DNA of 64,000 nucleotides from Diadema setosum (GCF_964275005.1 NC_092700.1:21623674-21687673), one strand, 5' to 3'; counted from the first letter of the stretch, positions 35,596 through 47,786 are shown. Program-made: numbers and translations. Notes: generated by a model from the letters alone, not told the origin.

Positions 35596-35940
35596 CGGCA
35601 TTCACACACGCATCCACACCACACCCCGTTTATGTAGGCTCGCCAATCTACATAAGATCAACGTTTAAGACTGGTTTTAATAGTTAATTTCAAATAGTCA
35701 AAAAGGTATTTTTACATTGAACCTACAGAATGCTGTACTGGTCTTAATATCACATGGCAATTGGTTCCATTCGTTAATACAAGCGATTCGGAAATAATTC
35801 AAAGAAACATTACTTCTTACAGAGGATCGACGGAGGAGCTAGTTTCTTTCACGCGTATTGTAACTATGAAACAAGTCCAATAATAGCAAGAATGTGGACA
35901 AATAGCCGACCAAACATACATACAAACTATTTCTGTTATC
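35340..35940 (-). mobile_element. decayed LINE 3' end, separate copy
   Basis: The minus strand at 35700-35860 reads INEWNQLPCDIKTS and RFNVKIPF, the usual WN.LP..I....... end of a LINE ORF2. An AT-rich tail and a CA repeat (35562-35595) follow. It starts within about 20 bp of the GTPase stop codon, so it may supply the 3' UTR of that gene. Confidence 0.5.
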
Positions 35941-35957
35941 ACCACGGCCCTCATTGC

Positions 35958-36220
35958 TCAGGTCGATGAGGCCTCTAAGCAATGCCTATAGATCTTGTTG
36001 GATTTACGGATAATATTGTCGTCAGCTACTTCCAGCAGTTTGACAAGAAGCGCAAGGAAGTCTTTCTTGCTGAGTTCGTCACTAGTTTCTTCGAGGATGT
36101 TGTCCACGAAGAAGATTCTGTCAGACGCACCTCCTAGGTTAGTTATCAGTTTATTCATTGGACTGCCATCCGGATTTCCTTTGTCGTCTCTGCACGTCAC
36201 TACGAAGACAGGAGGGAAAG
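35958..36220 (-). CDS. Ig-TM-GTPase unit 2: last GTPase exon (G4/G5, stop)
   Basis: A 263-nt terminal exon after a GCACTCCACAG acceptor in phase 1, ending with TGA at 35958-35960. It encodes FPPVFVVTCRDDKGNP, where VVTCRDD occupies the G4 (NKxD/THxD) position, then ASDRIFFVDNILEETSDEL (strand 6 and the G5 region) and FLALLVKLLEVADDNII. The last helix strongly resembles the LSALRRMLWAADDFLE end of human IFI44 as I remember it. The usual Asn/Thr-Lys/His of G4 is replaced by Cys-Arg, so base specificity may be altered. Joins 36915 as SG-PFPPV. Confidence 0.82.
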
Positions 36221-36914
36221 CTGTGGAGTGCATTGATAATGGTAATAATACTGAAAATGATAATGATGATGATAATAATGATTATAATGATAGTGATAAT
36301 TATCATAGTAACAGTGATAACTTATTATTACAGTAAAAGAAAATGATCTTACTTTAAACACGATATGACAAAATGGTCTTGAATTTACAATAACACCATA
36401 GGGGAGGAAATACTTCAAACCAATGAAAAACTACACCAAAACAAAACATCCGCACTGTGATGTTACCTCTGTGTGAAAATAATCTTATCACTAAACCGAT
36501 GAAATCTCTCGAAGTAAAAAAATAAATAAATACGAGTAATAACACTATTTGTAAGTCCCAAACTTACAAGTAAATGTGCAATATCATGTAAAACTAATTT
36601 TGATACTGAAGGGTTTGCATTCTGCACCAATTATGGAGTATTATTTGCAGACCCTTATAAGTTCAATCTGAAATTAATTGTGTTGATGTTATATACTGTT
36701 GATCTTAGAATAAAGAACACCTTGAAATACATCGAAACAAAAATTACAAACTTTTTAGACCTAATAATGCAAAATATAGAGGATATTTATTATACTTTTA
36801 TTAAAAGAAAATCTATATCGGGCCTATGAATACACTGAGACTACCATTCCTTAATGCTTCTGCGATTTGCTTTGATTGACATCGGTTCTCAGCCATAGTA
36901 CAGTGAGATTTTAC

Positions 36915-37050
36915 GGCCGGATTGCCGGAGGTCCCTTAGTATAGAAGTAAATACTTCGCATGGCAGACAATTTCTGTTCCTACTTCGATCTGATGACTTG
37001 AACGAGAAACGCATTTCGTTTTCATCACCGCAGCTATGAAACGCATGATA
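36915..37050 (-). CDS. Ig-TM-GTPase unit 2: GTPase exon 4
   Basis: A 136-nt exon from a TTCATATGTTCGCAG acceptor (phase 0) to a GGCC/GTAAAATC donor (phase 1). It encodes YHAFHSCGDENEMRFSFKSS and DRSRNRNCLPCEVF, then TSILRDLRQSG. The RFSFKSS segment aligns with the CVAFVFDASS strand of IFI44, and ILRDLRQSG with the helix before G4. The number of residues from the DxxG motif to this strand (51 by the exon chain) equals my count for IFI44, supporting the model. Confidence 0.7.
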
Positions 37051-37084
37051 CTGCGAACATATGAAATATATCTGTCTCATATAT

Positions 37085-37215
37085 CTATCTCAGTGTGAAA
37101 AAACAATGTGAAATGCAATGTGAACACATTGAGATCACAGTGTAAAATCATCTTCACACTGTTATATTCGAACGTTTTCACATAGCCGACCACGTGAATA
37201 CACTGTGAACACGCT
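37085..37215. repeat. cluster of CAGTGTGAA/TTCACA motifs
   Basis: Short palindromic motifs (CAGTGTGAA, TGTGAACACA, TTCACACTG, CACTGTGAAC) recur six or more times within 130 bp, directly upstream of the exon at 37050. No known function. Confidence 0.5.
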
Positions 37216-37421
37216 GTGGAACCCTGTTCTTTCCAGCAATTATACTGTATATGACCTGACAAATTACACATGCAGTGTAATATCAAATATTGCTTGACCG
37301 AGATAGAGTCCCAAAAAAGGGTCAGGAAAATAACTTAGCATGTTTGCTCATTTATTTATAAAACAGCAAGAAAAACCCCACAAAAATAACACAAGTCAGC
37401 GAAGACAATTTCCTTTGTACT

Positions 37422-37523
37422 GTATATCGTCGGTTGAGAATGATAAGGGCGTTAAGTTGTCACAAAACCCATAGTGTTCAAAATAACTTAACGCCCTTCT
37501 CATTCTCAACAGACGATATGTAT
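37422..37523. mobile_element. hairpin MITE, about 100 bp
   Basis: The arm ATCGTCGGTTGAGAATGA plus GGGCGTTAAGTT faces its near-complement, leaving a loop of about 26 bp. Intronic in the unit 2 gene region, between the GTPase exons at 36915 and 41826. Confidence 0.7.
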
Positions 37524-37668
37524 GTATATATATGCCAGAGTCATTTTGGGCTAGTAGTGGAAATGGATACATTAAGTCATTACACTCGTGCAAATCATAT
37601 CGTGCCTATACTTGTTTTAGGCTTACCACAGTTCTTTCAAAATCGAGTTAATATTGCCTGTTTAAAGA

Positions 37669-37756
<88 letters not shown>

Positions 37757-38881
37757 ACTAAACAAAAGTAAGTTCCCCCTAAAACAAACCTCTGTAATTT
37801 ATGAATCAGGGACCTTTAAGGAAATCTGAATACAGGACCATGTAGCTATACTTCCTGGCTACCTTTCAAGTGAAATTCAGTGGAAATAATCTGGTCACGC
37901 TTGAATGAGCATGTCTTAAAGTTAAAATGGTCACTTTTTGAAGTTCACAAGCCCAATTTTGAAACTTTGATCGGGTGATATCGAAACAGATTTCGATTTT
38001 CCAGGTTAAAAAAGGCATTCAAAGTATGATTTATGTGCTTCTCATCGTACCATGTGACTTTTGCACAAAATTTCACGGTTGAGTGACCACGAGATGAAAA
38101 TTGCCAAAATGGCCGATTTGACATATTTCTCGTGGTAATTTCTATCAATTAAGATTGAATCCGTGTGTTGAACAGTTTTTACACACAATCCTCATAATTT
38201 CACGGTTGAATGAGCACATTAAAAACAAAGAAATATAACAATTCAAATTGTGCAGTAAGAATTGCGATAATTTTGCGCACTGAAATCAACTGTATGATGC
38301 TTTTTTATTATTGTGCTAATACCCACACGCATATCAGCGACCAACTGACATTTTAGTCACGCTTCAATAAGCGTGTGAGGCTGGAAAACCCTTTTCTTTT
38401 ACCCTACATGATGAAATTTTGCAGTTTTGCTTTCATCCCCATGGTAAGTTCATGTAAAGAGGCAAAATTTATGTTTTTGAAAGCTAATATTGCCATATGA
38501 ATGCAATGTGGTTTATTTTACGGTTGAATGACCACATTATAAAAAGAATGTTTTATCATTGTGACGTCATGAAGTCACGCATTAACTCAAGGGAAAATTA
38601 ATATAATTAATCGTTGATTGAAATGGTACCAACTTTTACTTTTGTTAAACATCAATATCCTCCAGTGCTGAAAATATGCACTGTGAGTCTGGAGACAAAA
38701 GTTCGAACACCTGCCCTCTCATGAATGAGTGACCAAAGAATGCATGTCCAGAACCTGGACAATAAGATTACATACCACAGTCAACAAACATGAAATGAAC
38801 ATGATCAGATTTGTGAAGAATTTTTTTTTTTTTTTGTACACAACATATGAGAGTCAAGAACATAGGGAATCAAGCACCATC

Positions 38882-39122
38882 ATGCCTAGGTTGTCTATAC
38901 AGCACAGGGGAATCGCCATAGGGCTTCTTCAAGCAGGAACTCCTGTGAAGGAGGTGGCTCGGAGGGTAATGGTGTCACCCAATGCGATTAGGAAACTAAG
39001 AGCCAAGTTTGAGCAAACTGGAGAAGTTGGCGATGCGGCAAGAACAGGCAGGCCGAAAGTAACCACTCCAAGAGAAGACCGGGCCATTAGAACGAATGCA
39101 TTGCAACGGAGGTCACTTACAG
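38882..39122 (+). CDS. Tc1-like transposase, exon 1 (DNA-binding region)
   Basis: It starts at ATG 38882 (MPRLSIQHRGIAIGLLQ) and encodes a paired-type helix-turn-helix: TPVKEVARRVMVSPNAIRKL, then RTGRPKVTTPREDRAI, a GRPR-like hook between two HTH motifs. It ends at ACAG/GTATAATC, phase 1. An upstream in-frame ATG exists at 38729, but the sequence before 38882 has no family similarity. Joining to 39326 restores a continuous Tc1 protein (RRSLTAPQIQREL). Confidence 0.85.
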
Positions 39123-39325
39123 GTATAATCAAGATTTTTATTAATTTAAACGTTAAAGATGCTTTCCAATATTGTTGTCGACATAATTGTGACCATTTTG
39201 ATGACTATTTTGTTTTGACTACTTGGAAGACTTGCTAGGCTAGCAGAAATTGAATTTAAATGCACTTCATAAGATATCGTCAAATAACAGGTTTAATCAC
39301 TGTCATGTCTTTATCCCCATTTCAG

Positions 39326-40104
39326 CGCCACAGATCCAAAGGGAACTTCGTCCGCGTCATCAGCAGAGAGTAAGTGCCGGAGCGATACGGAATCGGCTAC
39401 GTCATGCCGGCCTTCGATCCCGCCGCATAGTTAAGAGAACCGAACTCAAGGCACGTCACAGGCAGGCCAGTTTAAGATGGGCCAGGGAACATGCCCGCTG
39501 GACTCAGAGAGAATGGGGGAATGTCCTCTTCTCAGATGAAACTCGACTGTGTTTGAGACACATTGATGGCAGGGAACGTGTTTGGCGCCGGAGAGGTGAG
39601 AAGCACACAGAATGCTGCGTCCAGCCTGTTACAGCGTACGGTGGTGGCAGCATCATGGTGTGGGCTGGCATCAGTCTGGGAAACACAACACCTCTGGTTC
39701 AGGTTAATGGGAACCTGAATGGACATAGGTACGTGGAGGAGATCCTGCGTCCCCACGTCCTCCCTTATGCAGCGGCCCACGGCCATGGATTCGTCTTCAT
39801 GGACGACAATGCCCGTCCACATCGTTGCCGAGAGGCGAACACTGTCTTGCGCCAAGAGGGGATCCAGAGGATGACATGGCCTGCCAATTCACCTGACCTG
39901 AACCCCATTGAACACTTATGGGACCAGCTGAAACGGGCCGTGTATAGGCGAGTGAACGAGGTTACCACAGTCGAGGACCTGACACAGATCTTGCAGGAGG
40001 AGTGGTTAGCCATCCCCCAGAAAAGAGCGGTGAAGCTCATCCGCACCATGAGGATGAGATGCAATGCTGTCATCGAGCAAAATGGTGGCTACACTCGCTA
40101 TTGA
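39326..40104 (+). CDS. Tc1-like transposase, exon 2 (DD34E catalytic domain)
   Basis: After a CCCCATTTCAG acceptor the frame runs 258 codons to the stop. It shows the first Asp in VLFSDETRLCL, the second in FMDDNARPHR, and the Glu in NSPDLNPIEHLWDQLKR, 34 residues after the second Asp, hence DD34E. Also seen: GGGSIMVWAGIS and the C-terminal KRAVKLIRTM. The combined protein is 339 residues, the normal Tc1 length, with no visible disruption, so the element may be active or very recent. The intron (about 203 bp) is unusual, since most Tc1 transposases are intronless. Confidence 0.92.
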
Positions 40105-41730
40105 AAGACCACTAGAACTCTAAATTAGTTACGCAGAACCAACATTAGACATGTCAGGATAAAATTTCACTTAGCTGTATGTGCTGCTAAACATTGCTTT
40201 CGTTTGATTATGAGGGAAGTGCTATGTTTCCCTGCACTTCAAATCTATATTTTTGATTGTACATAGGTATATGTCTGTACATGTTTTCTAGTGTCAAGAC
40301 TTTTAGTGCTTTATCCATCTTTTTTATTCTCAATTAAGCTGCTTGTTTTTGTATTGTTTTCAATTATTTCCATGTGAAAAATGATTGACAGGCACAATCT
40401 GGAAGAACTATACTAAGAATAAAAGTCTGAATTTATAAGCGAACACAGTTGAGTGAAAGTTGTATTAATTTCTTTGCACATTTTATATATCTTCTTTATT
40501 TTCTCTGTTGTCTCCTGCTTCATTTATCTGACTCACTGCTCCATCTGCTCCTTGTCTTCCTTCTCTTTCTTCTTCCTTTTTGCTTTCTTTCTCTTCCTCT
40601 TCTTTTTCGTTGTCTCTACATTTTATCTTTCACAAGGTTTTGCATTCAAAGTGAATCGTGTAGTTTAACAAACAAAAGGAGAGTTATTGCCACTTGCTGT
40701 TGGTATTGATTGTGGTGAGATAGTGGCCTTTGCTGTTCATGTGGTGTTCAAAGTTGTGATGGTGATGATAGTTGCTTAAAATGTTGGTTGACTATTATGT
40801 GATTGTTATGGCAATATCACACAGCTTTTGTAGCATCTCCACTCACGTTTTAGGCTCTATCCGCCAACCCCGCTGAACACGTCTTCATAAACAAAACAAA
40901 TGTAAATCTTATGAGAATTTCAGCCACGAAAGAAGGTTTTGACCTGCACACTATGCTCATCTTATGTGCTCACTGAAGCATGTCACAGTGTCATTTTTTA
41001 TTGAAATGATTTTTTTTTTCACTGAAATCAGACTAACTTCCCGATATTTCAACTAAAACATAAAACACAATGAATACTTTGTTTATCAATAGGATAAAAA
41101 GGATTTTCAGCCACCCATGCTCATTGAAGCGTGACTGAAATGTCAGGGGATCACTGTATGCAATTGGGTATTAAACACAACACAAAAAGCATTAAACAAT
41201 TGATTTCAGCACACAAAATTATCAAAATTCTCATTGCACAATTTAAATTGTTATTTTTCTTTGTTTTCAATGTGCCCATTCAACCATGAAATTACGTACA
41301 TTTTGTGTAAAAGCTGTTCAACATGAATTCAATCTCAATTGATAGAAATTACCACGAGAAACATGTCAAATCGGCCGTTTTGGCAATTTTCATCGCGTGG
41401 TCACTCAACCGTGAAATTTCGTGCAAAAGTCACATGGTACGATAAGAAGCACATAAATTACATGTTGAATGCCTTTTTAACCTGGAAAATTGAAATTTGT
41501 TCCGATATCACCAAATCAAAGTTTCAAAATTAGGCTTGTGAACTTCAAAAAGTGACCATTTTGACTTTAAGTCATGCTCATTCAAGCGTGACCAAATGAT
41601 TTCCACTGAATTTCACTTGAAAGGTAGCCAAGAAGTACAGCTACATGGTCCTGTATTCAGATTTCCTCAAAGGTCCCTGATTCATAAATTACAGAGGTTT
41701 GTTTTAGGGGGAACTTACTTTTTGTTTTGT

Positions 41731-41788
<58 letters not shown>

Positions 41789-41825
41789 ATTCTGGAGGAG
41801 TGCCAATTACATGTGACAAACTTAC

Positions 41826-41896
41826 AAAGTCTCTCGGTGATGTCGGTGATAAATTTTCTATACATGGGTTTATACGGCTCGATGTCTTGATTTCGG
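41826..41896 (-). CDS. Ig-TM-GTPase unit 2: GTPase exon 3
   Basis: A short 71-nt exon between a TTTCCCATTTCAG acceptor and a CTTT/GTAAGTTT donor, both good. Phase 1 in and phase 0 out fit the exon at 45458 (T + CC = Ser) and the exon at 37050. Translation in that frame is EIKTSSRINPCIENLSPTSP then RDF, the region between G3 and the next strand. A second open frame (DIEPYKPMYRKFITDITERL) also exists but would need a weaker upstream donor and does not fit the next acceptor. The exon lies only 93 bp from the Tc1-like element. Confidence 0.6.
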
Positions 41897-42474
41897 CTGA
41901 AATGGGAAATAAAAAAGAGTTAGTGTAGCAGTAACCTTCCTACGTCGGTAATTCGCTGGTCACAAGTTTAGTGTGCAAATTTCATGAAACCCAATAGAAG
42001 AGTGATACTATCTCCGGGTTCTGGATATATCTTGACTCTCTGACACATGCAACGCATTTTGAAAGTGTGTATTTCTCAATACATTGTAATACTTACACAA
42101 GCTTAATCATAGACACGATAGCGCTGTACTTTATCTTTCTTTTCATGAATTCCTGATCACCAACTTCTTCTTTCTTTCTTTTTTTTTTTACAAGTCACAA
42201 CACATTGATCACTTCGTTACATTTGAATCCTCTGACTTCAGAAAGTCATACCTTTGCCGAAACATCATGTCTGTTTTTGAACTGTCAGTCACACATAATA
42301 TACCGACTATCTTGCTGGTATCTTATGTCTTTTTAAAATGTTCGTGGTTACGTCGGTTAGAGTTCGTTTTCGGAAGATTTGTTATTCCAAATGTTCTTTG
42401 GTAGCCCATGTCTTTTTAATTAAGGATCAACAAACCTTATTTCGTTGACGGATTGTCGCACTATATAGCTACAG

Positions 42475-42803
42475 GAAATTTCTGGGTGCACGTCACGAGA
42501 CCGACACCCACGAGTCATACAAGCCCACGAGTCATACAGCTCACCAGTCATACAGCCCATGAGCTATACAGCTCACGAGTCATACAGCCCATTAGTCCGA
42601 CACTAAGCTAACAAGGCCCACGTACGGGACCGACACATTAAGCTCCGTGTTTTATCTGTCGAGCTCGTGGGCTGTTTTTACCTAGTGTCGAACTCATGAG
42701 CTGTATGATTGGTGAGCTGTATGACTCATGGACCTGCTTTCAATGTCGAACTCGTGGGCTGTATGACTCATGGGTGTCGGTCTAGTGGGATGACCCCAAA
42801 TTT
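42475..42803. mobile_element. foldback element with short subrepeats
   Basis: Inverted arms contain GACCGACACCCA(C/T)GAGTCATACA and several copies of a 16-18 bp subrepeat (GTCATACAGCYCA), with ends near AAATTT(C/G)(T/G)GGGT. About 330 bp, no coding. Confidence 0.65.
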
Positions 42804-43959
42804 GTGAGCTTCGTAGTAACGAACCTTAGGAATAACTGCCCTTCGGAACTATACATCACACGTGATTACAATATAGACATGGTTGGATAAAGACGTGTCT
42901 CTGTCACGACCATGTGGCGAAGACGTATACGCATACAATGACATATTTGCTGAACGTGAGATCAATAGTTAAAGTCGAATGCAGTGACGGGTCGTAATAT
43001 TCAACGACATTGTTCTTACTGCTTGAATACACCGATTTACAATATGTTACCATCACTAGCAATTAAAACAGAATTGTACTAAAGAATTTTCTTGCATAAT
43101 TATGTAAAATACGACACCTCTCTACTGCAACAACACAGTCGTTGTTTTTCTCTCAAACAAAGAAAGATATGACATATGGCATGATGGAGTCTTAAAGGGA
43201 AATTTTGCAAAAACATACAACGTGGATTTAGAATATGCAGAAATGTTAGTAGAATACATCAGATAAGTGTTCACTTCACATTTTCTACAATTTATCGGTG
43301 CATTTACTCTATTTGATTGCGTGCATTTATGAGAAACTTCCCCGTCAAGAAATGATTACACTCACCCTATAACAATGATTGGGCAGCAAATTTCATCGGT
43401 CACTGTGGAAAAGCAATACAATTGTTGCAAAATAATAGATTTAGTCAACCAAAATTACACGACGTGAAGGTGACAGATTTATCCTTCAACATTTAAAACA
43501 AGACAGTATATGGGCGTAAGAAATCATTGTACTCTTTAAAAGCTTTTTGTCCACAAAATTCAATTCTTAACTCGCTCCAAAAGCGCCTAATTCCAAGCGT
43601 CTACCCATTTTTTTTTTTTTGAATTTGTGTTTATTTTTAAGGGATGTTTACAGTGCTATTTTAACGCAATCAAACTAAAGCAAAATGATTCTGATAGTCG
43701 TAACAGCTAACGGACAATGACGTCCGCTTAGACAAAACGAATAGAGAAAGACTAACAGACCAGAGATATTTACAATAGAATCTGTAAAATTGTGAAATGT
43801 AATTCCACGCAAAGGTTGGCTCTAATCATGCTAATTACGAGTCAAAACAAACCATCATGCAGTTGAATTTTCATCAAATGATAAGAATTTTCACCACTCT
43901 GATATGTCAAGTGAAAAAAAAACAACAACACGTAACTCTGGTTACACAAACTTCTGAAA
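42804..43959. other. intronic stretch, nothing supported
   Basis: Lies within the long intron between GTPase exons 2 and 3. No motif or exon that fits the flanking phases was seen; a T-run at 43609-43621. Confidence 0.35.
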
Positions 43960-44858
43960 ATAATTGAACACAGTATTAAGATAATTTACAACTCTAAAAT
44001 TAAACCTTTGTTTGATTATGCAGATGTACTTCATGATTCTGCCCATAAGAAGTATGCTGATTGATTGCAGAAATTACAGAATAGAGCAGGGAGAGTGATC
44101 TTGAGATTCAGTCCGTATATGCATATTTCGAATCAGGTTATTCATCTAACACTAAATTGCGAATCCTTAAAAGCACGCCGATCAAAGCATATTTTGCTTA
44201 TGGTATTTAAAGCTCTTAATAATTTCAGCGCTCCTTATCTATTGGACCGGATTAACTTTGTATCTCATCAATATTTTTTACGCTCTTATGGAAGGCTATC
44301 GCTGTCAAAACCTAGAACAGAATATTGTAGACGCATGTTCGCCTATCGCGGGTATAACAATACAGTTTCCTTGGATATAATAGCCTCACCATCACGTGAT
44401 TCCTTTAAGTATGGTAAGCAATAAATAATTTGATAATTTGATAATGATTTACACTGGTTGTATGATAATTATGTGATCAGGTATCCCCTGTATTATGTTA
44501 ATGTTTATGTTATTTGGGAAGGGCTGTGGTGGGGAAGGGTATATTGGCAGTCGGGATGGGAGGGGTATCATTTTTATGTTTTTTTTTATCAATGTTGTTT
44601 TAGTTGATATACTGATGTATCAATATTTTGTTTGTATGATATTATTGTCTGTAAGTAAGTGTGTGTATGATTAGTTTCACTGCATGAAGTTTTAATTAAT
44701 GTGATTATTCATGTGAAGTTGGACCCCTCGATAGACCAGCACGACCATGAAGGTCGAGCAGAGAAGGGCAATCCATCCGTTTATCTTCAGTTATATATGC
44801 CAGTTGTATCATTGCTATTTTGTGATTTTACGGTGAATAAATAAACAAACAAACAAGT
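43960..44858 (+). mobile_element. LINE 3' end (5'-truncated copy)
   Basis: The plus strand encodes LQKLQNRAGRVILRFSPYMH, NCESLKARRSKHILLMVFKA and LSKPRTEYCRRMFAYRG, the conserved C-terminus of CR1/L2-type LINEs, then a 3' UTR ending in AATAAATAAACAAACAAAC. The reverse transcriptase core is missing. A different family from the copy at 605-2540. Confidence 0.8.
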
Positions 44859-45457
44859 CAAGGCAAATATGCTGACATTGTCTTACAATTTCCAACTGAC
44901 CCCCAATCAAATCTTTCCCATTTTTTTGAATTAATATCCTTTCGATAAATCTAGTGTGGGGTTGTTATAATTGGGCATAACGACTTTTGATGGGATATTG
45001 TTCTACGCTTAACAGAAACAATTATTTGGATATAATATTTGGGTATAAAGCGATGACGTAATTTTCTTGCAAAACCTTTTGACGCGAAATCAAATCTTTT
45101 TTAAATCTCACTTGTGGGAACTAACAAAAACAAACAAACAAACAAGCACACACACACATTTTATTATTTGTATTGTTATACCATAAAGTTGAAATGACTG
45201 CGCGCAATGATGATTTTTAAGTTTAATGAGGTGTCGTTCTAAACCGCAAAGAAATTTATAGATATTCTAGTATGTAATCGTCATCTAATTTATTCTAGAC
45301 ACGTCCGCTATTTTTTTTTTTTTTGGGGGGGGGGGGGTGGAGCAATTTTAGTGCAGTTAAATTATTGTGAAAGTCTGACAATACTCCTGCTATAAAATTT
45401 AATGAAGACATGAGATTTTTCTCTTTCACGTCACTTTCACAGAATGAACTGACTTAC
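44859..45457. other. intronic stretch, nothing supported
   Basis: AT-rich; CA-rich stretch near 45130-45160 and a T/G homopolymer pair at 45310-45337. No coding signal. Confidence 0.35.
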
Positions 45458-45613
45458 ACATTTTGTCGACCACATTCGACACTTCGTTCGGCCCTTTCGG
45501 GAGACCAATGGTATCTTGAATCGCAATGTTGTCGTTAATACTATAGAAACTTGACTCCTTTGTAACTCCTCGGCCATCTTTTGACGGCCCCGTTTCAATG
45601 CGACGATATTCAT
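45458..45613 (-). CDS. Ig-TM-GTPase unit 2: GTPase exon 2 (switch I and G3)
   Basis: A 156-nt exon from a TTTGTCATCAACAG acceptor to a ATGT/GTAAGTC donor, phase 1 on both sides. It encodes EYRRIETGPSKDGRG, VTKESSFYSINDNIAIQDTI and GLPKGPNEVSNVVDKM. The IQDTIG stretch is the G3 motif (DxxG), and the threonine in GRGVTKES is in the switch I (G2) position. The order and spacing agree with IFI44 (TGISEKYRTYSI...FILCDSLGL, from memory). The junction with the previous exon reads YSVT-DEYRR. Confidence 0.83.
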
Positions 45614-46324
45614 CTGTTGATGACAAAAATAACACAATTGCGAACCATTAACAAAGTTTAACGAGATGCTGCTTTCGTTTTGGGGCGCAAGAGTGACCAT
45701 CAACGGCCCATGGTTAGTCATTGTGAAATCAATGATAAATATATGTCCATAAGCTATGGTGCATGCTTTTTGCAAAATGAAAGCATCTTTAAACAATAAA
45801 AATATATTCATATCTACTACTAACTTTACAATATATGAAATACAAATATCAAATGCTAAAATACCCGTATGTTCAGCGAACTGTTTTATTTAAAAGTCTA
45901 TAAGTCGAACAAATTTTGTCGAATGTCACGAATGACACGTTTATTTTTCTTCGTCGGCATTCTCTTGTCTCTATCATCAACATCATTGCAATGTAACGTT
46001 TGGTCACGTGATACTTTGTAGACCAATCACTGAACAGAATGACATTAACAATTGATTTAACACCCGATATTACGAATTGATATTTCCGTTATATCATATT
46101 GAATAATCATGTGTACCAATCAGCAATTGAATAAAATGATTGAATAGAATTGATGTCACAATATTGTATTTTAATTGGATATGTTGTATTCTTTATTTGG
46201 TATACATTTCTTTTCTGTTAGCCATTTTCTTCTTTGACATGTTTGAACATGTATATGCATGAATATATCTTTTCATTTTTGAAGCGCCATGAGCACTGAA
46301 AAGTGGACCTGTGCGCGATACAAG

Positions 46325-46328
46325 TAGC

Positions 46329-46392
<64 letters not shown>
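46325..46392. repeat. (ATT)n microsatellite
   Basis: About 22 uninterrupted ATT triplets. Confidence 0.95.
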
Positions 46393-46754
46393 ACATGCTT
46401 GACATTAAGGTACAATAAATTGCAATAAAGACTGATCTGACTGATTGCTTTGATACCCAGATTATGGAGCACACAATAAAACCGGAAAAGTTATTTGGCT
46501 GAGAAAGAGAAATGTAATAGGCCTACGAGTTAATCTCTTTAATGTCTTTTCCTCATCTCTTAGTCTTGAACTCCAGATTTCTTAATCACGTTCCTTTTAA
46601 ATTAGTTACAGCGGTGAGACGGCTAGCTGAAATGGGGTGCTAAACCCTATAGACTTCTACACACACAGACCCAGAAAGATAGACATACATACATAATATA
46701 CATAATAACACACACACACATTCACTTGCCAACACATATACGCGTACAAAGATA

Positions 46755-47120
46755 CAGTACTGGTTGAGGTGGGGATTCATGTTTTGAACATTCCTATAAA
46801 GTGAGATAATGAAAAGCCTCTCATGAAATATGAAAGAGCATGTAATTTTAAGAAGGATTCAACGTTTATTGGATGAAAATTGGTCTTCAAATAGCTGAGA
46901 TATCCAAAAAAGTGCTAATAATAAAAGGCGACATGCCACAACTTTATTAGGATCTCTTTGTTTCATCTTGTTTTTGGATATCTCAGCCATTTCAAAACCG
47001 ATTTTCATCGAATAAACTTTTGATACCCCTTAGGACTGCATGATCTTTGACATCTCATAGAGTGGTTTCGGAATATCTCGCAAAATGTTAAAAGCTAAAT
47101 CTTCATCTCGACCAGAACTG
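46755..47120. mobile_element. mariner-type MITE, 366 bp
   Basis: The ends CAGTACTGGTTGAGGTGGGG and the complement of CAGTTCTGGTCGAGATGAAG are flanked by TA (46753-46754 and 47121-47122). The arms stay partly complementary to the centre (GGATATCTCAGC). No coding. Confidence 0.8.
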
Positions 47121-47144
47121 TACACACCCTTTGAAGGAAATCAA

Positions 47145-47695
47145 AGTCCAAATATAAATGTGGATTGAGTGAAAGCAATAATATTATTGGCACACATGAG
47201 TAAAATTTTGAGGAAAATCGGACTACTGACTCAAAAGTTATGAATTTTTAAAGTCTAGGTGTAGTCATTGCTGAAAATGAAAATTACTGCAACTACATTA
47301 TTTTAGATATCATTAATTTAAAAAAAAATAAATCAGGAGAATTCCACAATACCTAATTTTGCATGAAATGTACTTATCCCGTCAACCTGCCACTATGATT
47401 AAGGGAAGTATTATTTCCCCGTCTTTCTAAAACAGAGTTAAGTCAAATGCTCTTTCATTATGCTAGAAAATTAGTAATGTTGACTTTGCTTTATATTTCA
47501 TTTTTATTACTATTGTCCGTAATGACGTCATGAAGTGCAGTGGTCTCCTTATCCAGCGATGACGACATAGAAGTGTTTAAAACTTCATCACTTTTGAAAC
47601 GATAGTCCAATTTTCCTCAAACTTTCACTGACGTCTTCCTTCTGATAGTCCTGCATTCACTCAATTCATAATTATGTTCGCATTTTGGCGTTGGT
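47145..47695. mobile_element. palindromic MITE, about 550 bp
   Basis: Diverged inverted arms (ATTGAGTGAAAGCA, TTTTGAGGAAAATCGGACTA and TCAAAAGTTATGAA on the left; the complements of ATTGAGTGAATGCA and TTTGAGGAAAATTGGACTAT on the right). It lies between a MITE and the first GTPase exon. Older than its neighbour, judging by divergence. Confidence 0.65.
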
Positions 47696-47786
47696 TGGTT
47701 TCTTTTAAACACACGACCAACAGGGTCTGCTAAATTTACTGAAGACGTGGCAAACTTTATGCCGTCATATTATAACATAGGCTTAC

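Larger units (their letters stand above)
37754..41733 (+). mobile_element. Tc1-like DNA transposon, apparently intact, 3.98 kb
   Basis: Both ends carry AACAC(T/A)AAACAAAA and AAGTAAGTTCCCCCTAAAAC in inverted orientation, flanked by TA inside (TA)n tracts. The inverted arms are unusually long (several hundred bp; 37754 to about 38350 and about 41110 to 41733) and contain repeated sub-motifs such as CACGGTTGA(A/G)TGA and CACGCTT(G/C)AAT. The transposase is encoded by two exons. It sits in the intron between the GTPase exons at 41826 and 36915. Confidence 0.92.

Noticed and set aside
41826-41896. Alternative frame DIEPYKPMYRKFITDITERL for GTPase exon 3
   Set aside because: It looks protein-like, but it requires a weaker donor in exon 2 and leaves the next junction out of phase.
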